Shown: piece after piece, positions 42,853-49,922 of the stretch
Position numbering within the stretch: the first letter of the stretch is position 1
Layout: each line of letters begins with the position of its first letter
Origin: CAYRWR01 sp964537555
GTDB taxonomy: Bacteria; Spirochaetota; Brevinematia; Brevinematales; CAYRWR01
Reading direction: 5' to 3'
Length of the DNA: 64,000 bases
Assembly (NCBI GenBank): GCA_964537555.1
Contig: CAZIAD010000009.1
Location: forward strand, 1-64,000
The notes under the pieces: generated by a model
Database searches by the model: none
Seen by the model: only the letters and a program-made list of their open reading frames with translations
What the model was told of the DNA's origin: nothing
Made by a program: the position numbers and the translations under genes

Positions 42853-43392
42853 TTATATCAGGTCCTCTTCCAGAGAACGCAAATACTGTCTTGCCAATAT
42901 CATTGAATCACCGCTATCCAGGTCTCCCAGGCTATTCAGTAATTCTCCCTTGCTGATCCGGTACTTCCGGCCGGCCTTTTTATGGGTCAGGTTCAGCTCA
43001 TAGTCTCCTGAAAAACTCATGAGGCTGAGGGCAGTCCCTGACAGATCACCCAGTGGAGGGCAATCCCAGTGTTCCAGAGAAAATCGGGCAAATACTGAAG
43101 TCCCGAAATCCTGCTCCGAACTGATCTCAAAGCAACCCCCGGCCCCTTCAGCAGCCTGCTTAAAAAAGGGCAATCCCAGACCTACTTTCCGGGACGAATG
43201 CTTCTCTCCGTCTGAGTAAAAAGGGTCCATGGCCTGTTCCAGCTGTTCCGGACTCATCCCCTTACCATTATCTGCGATGTACAGCTCCAGTACATCACCT
43301 TCTTCGATGATATCTACTGTAATGACCGAGGCTCCGGCTTCCACCGAGTTCTGCACTCCGTCCAGCAGATAATCACATATACTAAAATGCAT
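42853..43392 (-). CDS. HATPase-only protein in the hydrogenase operon
   Basis: 179 residues. The N-terminal 115 residues form a GHKL ATP-binding fold (N-box LLDGVQNSVEAGAS, G1 IADNGKGM, G2 KVGLGLPFFKQAAEGAGG). There is no HisKA domain, no phosphorylatable His region and no sensor. The last 60 residues have no known domain. It overlaps hydC by one base (TAATG). Such genes are conserved in hydrogenase operons of fermentative bacteria but their job is unknown: anti-sigma-like kinase, ATP-dependent assembly factor or regulator are all possible. Confidence 0.85.
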   Translation of the reverse strand: MHFSICDYLLDGVQNSVEAGASVITVDIIEEGDVLELYIADNGKGMSPEQLEQAMDPFYSDGEKHSSRKVGLGLPFFKQAAEGAGGCFEISSEQDFGTSVFARFSLEHWDCPPLGDLSGTALSLMSFSGDYELNLTHKKAGRKYRISKGELLNSLGDLDSGDSMILARQYLRSLEEDLI

Positions 43393-43877
43393 TAATTCCC
43401 CTGGAATTTAGCAATGATCTCAGGCAGTTCCTTCTTGGTCAGTCTGCCGAATACTTCACCGTTAATAGTCATAACAGGAGCCAGTCCACAACAACCCACA
43501 CAGCGCACAGCCTCCAGAGAGAACTGTTCATCCGCGGTAATACCGTTTACAGGCAGGTCCAGCAATTCTTCCAGTCCCTGTATGATATCTTCTCCACCCT
43601 TAAGGTAGCAGGCTGTACCCATACATACCGATATCTGGTACTTACCGGGTTTTTTCAGTTTGAACAGGTGGTAAAATGTCAAAACCCCATATATTTTTGC
43701 CAGGGGGATTGCCAGTTTTTTGGATAACTCAAGGGCTACTTCCCGGGGGATATATCCATAATCTTCCTGTACCCTGTGCAGGACCATGATCAGGTTACCG
43801 TCTTTCTGCTTCCATTCATCAATAAAAGCCTCCAGCTCCTGGGAAAATTTAACAGATGTCTCTTTGGTCTCAAACAT
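43392..43877 (-). CDS. hydC: Hydrogenase subunit HydC (NuoE-like)
   Basis: 161 residues from ATG 43877, five bases after AAGGAGG. A TTG at 43895 would place the box inside the gene. It is a thioredoxin-like [2Fe-2S] subunit: HRVQEDYGYIPREVALELSK, then SVCMGTACYLKGG and VRCVGCCGLAPVMTING supply the four cysteines. It transfers electrons between HydB and HydA. First gene of the five-gene operon, with a Rex-like operator 85 bases upstream. Confidence 0.95.
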   Translation of the reverse strand: MFETKETSVKFSQELEAFIDEWKQKDGNLIMVLHRVQEDYGYIPREVALELSKKLAIPLAKIYGVLTFYHLFKLKKPGKYQISVCMGTACYLKGGEDIIQGLEELLDLPVNGITADEQFSLEAVRCVGCCGLAPVMTINGEVFGRLTKKELPEIIAKFQGN

Positions 43878-43961
43878 CACTGCCTCCTTAGGCAAATTTG
43901 TTTATGATTACATGAATCTAACAATGGTTAAAATTCACAACTAGTTATATAATTAACGACC

Positions 43962-43979
43962 TAGTGAATTTTTTCACAA
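43962..43979 (-). promoter_or_regulatory. Rex-like operator at the hydrogenase promoter
   Basis: On the minus strand TTGTGAAAAAATTCACTA fits the Rex consensus TTGTGAA-N4-TTCACAA with one mismatch. The first hexamer TTGTGA may also serve as the -35 box, with TTAATT 17 bases on. A further half-site TTGTGAA lies downstream at 43940-43934. Rex represses fermentation and hydrogenase genes and is released by NADH, which fits an NADH-linked hydrogenase. Rex itself is not in the window. Confidence 0.7.
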
Positions 43980-44181
43980 GTAGTATAGCATAGTTCGTGG
44001 GATTCCGCAAGAAATATTTATTATGGACTAGAGACCCTCTTTCTGTTTGAAATGAATCTACTGGAATGGCTTTAATGCAGATACTATGACCTTTTGAAAG
44101 CCCGGTATTATCTCTTTAATTATCCCTGCACTTTATTTTTTATGTATTTCGTTCTATAATCTAAAAAAAAGAGATGCGAGT

Positions 44182-47124
44182 ATGTCCCTTCTTATTACTA
44201 TAGGACTATCTGTATTCATGGCCTCATCCATATATATTCTGCACACCGAGAATGAGAGAGAATACCAGAAATATCTGGAAAAAGAACGGGGAAAACGTAT
44301 TTTGGCTATACATAATACCACGAAGATCCAGCCCTATATGATCTCCAATATCCTGCAATACCTCACAGAGTGTTATCACTCTGACACCAGGGCTAACTAT
44401 ATCCTGGATATACTCAAAGCTGATTATCAGTACAAATACTATCTTGAAGAAGAAATCCTCATCAACCGTCATTCCGGCTCTGCCCCTATAGATTTTGAAG
44501 AGGCTCAGAAGATCTACAAAGACGCCTTTACCTACCGTAAAGAAAAAGAGCTGATCTATAGCAGCTGCTTTATCTGTGGAAACATAAAGGATGGCGACCC
44601 CCGCAACGCCCGGATCGTAGCCCCTCTGTTTATCTATGAAGTATCCCTGGATATAGACCGTTATACAGAACAGGCTTCTATCAGTATCGTCCCGGAAAAC
44701 CCCCGTATCAATTTCGGACTGATCAATACTATTTACCAGGAAACGGACAAGGCCATCGCCGTCTATGATAAAATCCACAGAAACCTGGAAGAGGAATCTT
44801 TTGTCCTCACTAAAAAAAGCATCCGGAATATGTGCAGGCTCATGGAGGGAGACGGGGTTCAGATTGATTATGACAGCTTCACCCTCTTTCCCAATCTCCT
44901 CCAGCACAATAATCTTATGACTCAGCTCGATGCAGCCTTTTCTAAAAAAGCGGGGCAGTTTTCCCTCCTGAATGCCGGAATATTTTGCCTCAGTAATAAA
45001 GCCGCTTCTTCAAGGGGCATTCTGGATGAGATGCAGACTATTGCACGTTCCAGGCAGTACTCCCAGGCCCTCAAAGCGCTCTTTCTGCTGGCCACCAAAT
45101 GGCAGAGCTTCAGGGATCGCAGGCCGGGATTGACCCCCTCAATACTGAGTAATGCCCAGCAGAAAATTCTGGACGCGGTCCGGAAATTTTCCATTAATGT
45201 CGTCATAGGGCCCCCCGGCACCGGAAAAAGTTATACCATAGCTGCCATCGCCCTGGAATACATCAGCCGGGGTAAGACGGTACTGATCGCTTCAAAAATG
45301 GACCAGGCAGTCGATGTCATAGCTGATAAAATTATACAGCAATCCGGTAGAGATGACTTTGTGGTCCGGGCTGGTAAGCAGCATTACCTCAAAAAACTCA
45401 GCTCCTATCTGGATAACCTCCTCAATGGAGTCATCTCCCTTCCTCAGTCCAGCCCACTGGCCCAGAGGGCCCATTTTAAAAGTATTTTATCCAGGATGAA
45501 CAGCATCCTCCGTCTGGAAAAAGAATTCGGAAAAGAAGTCAAAAAGGAACTGGCGGCCGGTGCTTTTCTGTCTCTGTGGAAGAAGAATCTGGTCCCGAAA
45601 ACAGGGTGGAATAGACATAAAAAAAACATGATAGAAAAGTACAACTACCATGCTGAGGTCCTCATGGATCTCATAGACAGGCTGGAGGACAAGCTGCATC
45701 AAAATCTGGCTCATATCAGTCAGTATATCTACAGCGCAGTGATGTCACAGATCATGGCCCTGCTCAATACTTACCGAAAAGAACTGTCTGCCTATCGCAA
45801 AGCCCTGGGCGCAGACACAGAAAGTCATAAAGAGGACCTGTTCCGATTGATTGACTTTCAGAATATGCTAAAGGCCTTTCCCATTTGGATAGTCAATCTC
45901 TCTGACATGTACCGGGCCCTCCCCCTACAGAGGGAACTGTTCGACCTGGTCATCATTGATGAAGCCACCACCTGCGATATGGCCTCCTGTATTCCGGCTA
46001 TGTACCGGGCCCGCAATTCTCTTATAGTGGGTGATCCCTACCAGCTGCGCCACATATCTTTCCTGTCCCGGCGCATGCAGAAGACCCTGGCCGACCGCTA
46101 TCACCTGTCCCAGGCTGAACATGATGTGTATGATTACCGCAACAAGAGTATACTGGATATTGTCAATGACATGATCCCCCATCAGAAGCAGATACTTTTT
46201 CTGGATGAACATTACCGTTCATTACCCGATATTATACAGTTCAGTAATCAGATGATTTACAATAACAGCCTGCGCATCATGACCCGCAAGCCCCATCTCA
46301 CTAAAGACTCTCCTTTGGAGATCATCCCCTGTAAGGGAAAAAAACAGGAGAATGGCTTAAACCAGGAAGAAGCCCGGGAGATCCTGCGCCGGGTTAAAAC
46401 CATTATCAAAGAACAGAAAAAACTGCCTGCCAGATTGAGCCAGAGTATTGGTATCCTGTCTCCTTTTCGCGACCAGGCTGATCACATCACCCGCACCCTG
46501 AACAAAGAACTCACGGTCTGGGAGCTGGAAAAGCATAATATCATGATCGGCACCGCTCACACCTTTCAGGGTGAGGAAAGAGACCTGATGTTCCTGTCCC
46601 TGTGCGTGGATGATAAAAGTCACAGAAATAATTTTGCCTTTATCAGTAAATCTGATATACTGAATGTCAGCATAACCCGGGCCAGAGTAAAAGAATGTAT
46701 CTGCGTATCTCTCAAGACATCCAGCCTGGAACAGGGATCCATGATCAGACGCTTTTTGGAATATTGTGAATCCAGGATACAGCAGTACAGGGACGGCATC
46801 AGTAATGAACAGATCAGCAATGATGATTTCCAGAAAGAAGTCAGTGAGGCTCTGTCCAGTCTGGGCTATGCCTGCTATCCGGGATATAAGATCGCCGGAC
46901 TGGAGATAGACCTGGTGGTAGCCAGTGATGACAGGTCCATAGGAATAGACCTGCTGGGCTTTCCCGGAATCTATGAGAACGCCTTCAGTATGGAGAAATA
47001 CAAAATGTACTTCCGGGCAGGACTGGAAATGGTGCCTCTTGAATACTCGCGCTGGATGTTTGAAAAACAAAAAATGATAAATAAATTAGTCAAAAAACTA
47101 ACACAGGATAGCTCAGAAAAATGA
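44182..47124 (+). CDS. Membrane-anchored SF1 (Upf1/Dna2-like) helicase with nuclease-like C-terminus
   Basis: 980 residues. N-terminal membrane helix (LLITIGLSVFMASSIYIL, residues 3-20), then about 300 residues of unknown fold. The helicase core has Walker A GPPGTGKS (about 343-350), Walker B VIIDEAT (about 588-594), motif III-like VGDPYQL, motif IV-like LDEHYRSLPDI, motif V GTAHTFQGEERD and motif VI NVSITRAR (about 828). A coiled insert lies between Walker A and B. The last 100 residues (SSLGYACYPGYKIAGLEIDLVV, IGIDLLG) resemble the MTES_1575/Vsr-type endonuclease fold, but the usual Glu-Asp-Gly is replaced, so nuclease activity is doubtful. It overlaps the next gene by four bases (ATGA). 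Confidence 0.8.
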   Translation: MSLLITIGLSVFMASSIYILHTENEREYQKYLEKERGKRILAIHNTTKIQPYMISNILQYLTECYHSDTRANYILDILKADYQYKYYLEEEILINRHSGSAPIDFEEAQKIYKDAFTYRKEKELIYSSCFICGNIKDGDPRNARIVAPLFIYEVSLDIDRYTEQASISIVPENPRINFGLINTIYQETDKAIAVYDKIHRNLEEESFVLTKKSIRNMCRLMEGDGVQIDYDSFTLFPNLLQHNNLMTQLDAAFSKKAGQFSLLNAGIFCLSNKAASSRGILDEMQTIARSRQYSQALKALFLLATKWQSFRDRRPGLTPSILSNAQQKILDAVRKFSINVVIGPPGTGKSYTIAAIALEYISRGKTVLIASKMDQAVDVIADKIIQQSGRDDFVVRAGKQHYLKKLSSYLDNLLNGVISLPQSSPLAQRAHFKSILSRMNSILRLEKEFGKEVKKELAAGAFLSLWKKNLVPKTGWNRHKKNMIEKYNYHAEVLMDLIDRLEDKLHQNLAHISQYIYSAVMSQIMALLNTYRKELSAYRKALGADTESHKEDLFRLIDFQNMLKAFPIWIVNLSDMYRALPLQRELFDLVIIDEATTCDMASCIPAMYRARNSLIVGDPYQLRHISFLSRRMQKTLADRYHLSQAEHDVYDYRNKSILDIVNDMIPHQKQILFLDEHYRSLPDIIQFSNQMIYNNSLRIMTRKPHLTKDSPLEIIPCKGKKQENGLNQEEAREILRRVKTIIKEQKKLPARLSQSIGILSPFRDQADHITRTLNKELTVWELEKHNIMIGTAHTFQGEERDLMFLSLCVDDKSHRNNFAFISKSDILNVSITRARVKECICVSLKTSSLEQGSMIRRFLEYCESRIQQYRDGISNEQISNDDFQKEVSEALSSLGYACYPGYKIAGLEIDLVVASDDRSIGIDLLGFPGIYENAFSMEKYKMYFRAGLEMVPLEYSRWMFEKQKMINKLVKKLTQDSSEK

Positions 47125-47666
47125 ACTTATACCTATTGATCGGAATCATCAGTGCTTCGGCAGCTCTTACTACTGCCACGACGCTCTTTATTGTCAAAAA
47201 AGTCCGGCTGTACCGCAAGATCAGGAAGCTCTTACCCGGTACCAGCAAGACACAGGCCGAACTGGATCAGATATTAAAAGAAGGATATCATCATATAAAG
47301 ACTATGCTCAGGACTTCAGAACGCATACCCGACGAGGACATATCAAATAATATCATGGATATATGCATATTTGCCCAGAAGATCTATGATGACATTGCGG
47401 AACAGCCTCATGATCTGAATAAAGTCAGGATGTTTATCAATTATTATATGGAGACCACCCGCAAGATCGTAGAAAAATACGAAGATATATATCACAGGCG
47501 TAAAAACCTCAAAGGGGCCGATAAAATACTGGGAAATATCGAACAGGGATTCGTGGAGATCAAGGAGTCCTTTGCGGAACAATACTCCCGGCTTTTTGAA
47601 GAAGATTTTCTCAATATCAATATTGAACTGGAAGTACTGCGTAAGACCCTAAAACTGGAACAATGA
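47121..47666 (+). CDS. XpaC-like membrane-anchored helical protein
   Basis: 181 residues. One N-terminal membrane helix (LIGIISASAALTTATTLFIV, about 5-25) is followed by a basic stretch and a long helical cytosolic domain (DQILKEGYHHIKTM, FINYYMETTRKIVEKYEDI, IEQGFVEIKESFAEQYSRLFEEDFLNINIE). The DFLNINIELEVL ending is the hallmark of the XpaC family (5-bromo-4-chloroindolyl phosphate hydrolysis), usually found with TelA. Function unknown. Its start overlaps the helicase stop, and both proteins carry an N-terminal membrane anchor, so they probably work together at the membrane. Confidence 0.75.
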   Translation: MNLYLLIGIISASAALTTATTLFIVKKVRLYRKIRKLLPGTSKTQAELDQILKEGYHHIKTMLRTSERIPDEDISNNIMDICIFAQKIYDDIAEQPHDLNKVRMFINYYMETTRKIVEKYEDIYHRRKNLKGADKILGNIEQGFVEIKESFAEQYSRLFEEDFLNINIELEVLRKTLKLEQ

Positions 47667-47725
47667 GCCTCATTTCTTGCCAATAATGCCCCCCTTACCT
47701 AAAATAATAAGAAAAAGAGGTGTCC

Positions 47726-49456
47726 ATGAGACGCTTACGTATAGCAGTAGCCCAGGAGAATTTCAAGGTAGGCGACATCGATGGTAATAAGGCCCGTATT
47801 CTGGCCGCTATAGACGAGGCCCAGGTCCATCAGGCTGATGTGCTGGTCCTGCCCGAGATGGCCCTCACCGGTTACCCTCCTGAAGACCTGGTGTACAAAC
47901 CCCGCTTTCTCCAGAAAAATCAGGCGGCTCTACAGCAGATCGTCAACTACACCAAGGGCAAAGACCTCCTGTGTATAGTAGGCTATATACACCGTGAACA
48001 GGACATCTACAATTCCGCTGCCATCATCTATGATGGGAAAATAGTGGACACCTACCACAAGATCTTCCTGCCCAATTACGGAGTCTTTGATGAAAAGCGT
48101 TATTTCCAGTCAGGAAACAGTGTGCCGGTTTATCACTTCAAAGGCAGCCTCATAGGGGTCAATATCTGTGAAGATATCTGGTACCCCAATGGCCCCGGCC
48201 ACTTTCAGGCCATAAACGGGGGCGCAGAGATCATCCTCAATATCAGTGCATCCCCCTTCCACCGGGGTAAGCAGTCCTACCGGGAACGTATGTACTCCGC
48301 CCGCTCCGGAGATGACCTGGCCGTACTGGTCAACTGCAATATGGTGGGAGGACAGGACGAGCTGGTCTTTGACGGCTGTTCCACCGCCTATAATGCTGAG
48401 GGAAATCTCATTTCCCGCATGCACGCCTTTAAAAAAGACTTCCAGGTATTTGACGTCAATGTGAGTGCCGTATTCCGGCACCGCCTCAAAGATATCCGGC
48501 GCCGGGAAAACATCCTGTCCACCCATGCCCCTTTTGAGCTGCGGCACATAGAGATTCAGACTGTAAAGGATGTAAACAAGCAGGACAAATTCATACAGCC
48601 TATCATCCACCCCCTCCCCGAGGAAAACGACTATATCTACCGGGCCCTGGTGCAGGGAACTGCCGACTATGTCAATAAAAACGGATTTAAGGAAGTGATC
48701 ATCGCCATCAGCGGGGGTATAGATTCAGCCCTGGTAGCAGCCATCGCTGTAGATGCCCTGGGGGCGGACAGAGTACGGGGTATCTACCTCCCCACCCGCT
48801 TCTCGGCAGACATCTCCGGTACAGATGCCCATAAGCTGGCGGAGAACCTGGGCATAAAGATGCTGGAGCTGCCCATACAGGGGCTGTTTGAATACTACCT
48901 CAAGCTCATGGAGCCGGTGTTTAAAGACACACCTTTCGGTATAGCAGAGGAAAACCTGCAGTCCCGCATCCGGGGTAATATCGTGATGGCCCTGTCCAAT
49001 AAATTCGGCTACATCGTGCTCACTACCGGAAACAAGAGCGAGATGAGTACCGGCTATGCCACCCTCTACGGGGACATGGCGGGTGGATTCGCCGTGATCA
49101 AGGACGTACTCAAGACCCAGGTCTTTGCTTTGTCAGAGTATGTGAACCGGGACAAGGAGATCATCCCCCGGCGTATCATCGACCGTCCTCCCTCCGCTGA
49201 GCTCCGGCCCGACCAGAAGGACACTGACTCCCTGCCCCCCTACGATATACTGGACGCCATCATCAGGGCCTATGTGGAAGAAGACATTCCCGTGGATGAG
49301 CTCATTCAGTCCATCGGGGATGAGGAACTGGTGACCCGGGTGGTCCGCCTCATCGACCGCAATGAATACAAACGCCGCCAGGCCCCTCCCGGAGTGAAGA
49401 TATCACCCCGCGCCTTCGGCAGGGACCGCAGGATGCCTATCACCAACGGGTATTAA
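47726..49456 (+). CDS. nadE: Glutamine-hydrolysing NAD+ synthase
   Basis: 576 residues from ATG 47726 (AGAGG five bases upstream; GTG 47720 is in frame). Makes NAD+ from deamido-NAD+, ATP and glutamine. The N-terminal nitrilase-type glutaminase has Glu in LPEMALTGYPPEDL, Lys in HKIFLPNYGVFDE and Cys in VNICEDIWYP. The C-terminal synthetase has the ATP loop AISGGIDSALVAAIA and TGNKSEMSTGYATLYGD. The two-domain length is typical. It faces alaS, with the GxxExxY element filling the gap. Confidence 0.96.
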   Translation: MRRLRIAVAQENFKVGDIDGNKARILAAIDEAQVHQADVLVLPEMALTGYPPEDLVYKPRFLQKNQAALQQIVNYTKGKDLLCIVGYIHREQDIYNSAAIIYDGKIVDTYHKIFLPNYGVFDEKRYFQSGNSVPVYHFKGSLIGVNICEDIWYPNGPGHFQAINGGAEIILNISASPFHRGKQSYRERMYSARSGDDLAVLVNCNMVGGQDELVFDGCSTAYNAEGNLISRMHAFKKDFQVFDVNVSAVFRHRLKDIRRRENILSTHAPFELRHIEIQTVKDVNKQDKFIQPIIHPLPEENDYIYRALVQGTADYVNKNGFKEVIIAISGGIDSALVAAIAVDALGADRVRGIYLPTRFSADISGTDAHKLAENLGIKMLELPIQGLFEYYLKLMEPVFKDTPFGIAEENLQSRIRGNIVMALSNKFGYIVLTTGNKSEMSTGYATLYGDMAGGFAVIKDVLKTQVFALSEYVNRDKEIIPRRIIDRPPSAELRPDQKDTDSLPPYDILDAIIRAYVEEDIPVDELIQSIGDEELVTRVVRLIDRNEYKRRQAPPGVKISPRAFGRDRRMPITNGY

Positions 49457-49470
49457 ACAGCTTATTAAAT

Positions 49471-49881
49471 CTACCGCAGAGATCGCAGAGGACGCTGAGA
49501 TTTTTCCAAAATGATTCTGTCAATACCATCAATCAATTTAGATACATTGAAATTTATCAATAAACCTAGTTTTTTATTGCTCAGTTTAAGATAGGTCAAG
49601 ATTTGAGCTCTGTGGACAGGCACTATCAACTCTACACTTTTCAATTCAATTATTATCTTATCATCTACTAAAAAATCTATTCTATAACCTGCATCTATCC
49701 TGATACCTTTGTAATTCACCGGTAAAGGGCATTCTTTTTTATACGGAATTTCATTCATGGCCAATTCATGGGCCATACATTGCTGGTATGTACTTTCTAA
49801 CAGGCCCGGGCCTAGCTCTTTATGAATATCAATAGCAAGTCCGATAATCTTCTGTGAAAGATCTTCATACAAATATCCCAA
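49471..49881 (-). CDS. GxxExxY protein (PD-(D/E)xK nuclease-like)
   Basis: 136 residues. It contains the family signature GPGLLESTY (about 24-32) and the nuclease-like core GYRIDFLVDDKIIIELKSV (Asp, then Glu-x-Lys), plus QILTYLKLSNKKLGLLINFN. Function unknown, and members are commonly associated with short repeated DNA. The TTG start at 49881 is preceded by ACGGAGGG, which belongs to the right inverted repeat of the enclosing element. The last eight codons (QRPLRSLR) and stop are encoded by the left inverted repeat. It is probably the product of a small mobile or domesticated element. Confidence 0.85.
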   Translation of the reverse strand: MGYLYEDLSQKIIGLAIDIHKELGPGLLESTYQQCMAHELAMNEIPYKKECPLPVNYKGIRIDAGYRIDFLVDDKIIIELKSVELIVPVHRAQILTYLKLSNKKLGLLINFNVSKLIDGIDRIILEKSQRPLRSLR

Positions 49882-49914
49882 ACCGACCCTCCGTGCCCTC
49901 TGCGTTCTCTGCGG
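49473..49914. mobile_element. 442-bp GxxExxY element with terminal inverted repeats
   Basis: The left end reads ACCGCAGAGATCGCAGAGG. The right end, read on the opposite strand from 49914, is ACCGCAGAGAACGCAGAGG: 19 bp with one mismatch, diverging further inward. The element holds one gene and occupies almost the whole gap between the convergent nadE and alaS genes (17 and 8 bases from their stops). No target duplication is obvious. No transposase is encoded, so mobility would need another factor or the encoded nuclease-like protein. Confidence 0.75.
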
Positions 49915-49922
49915 TGAATTCC

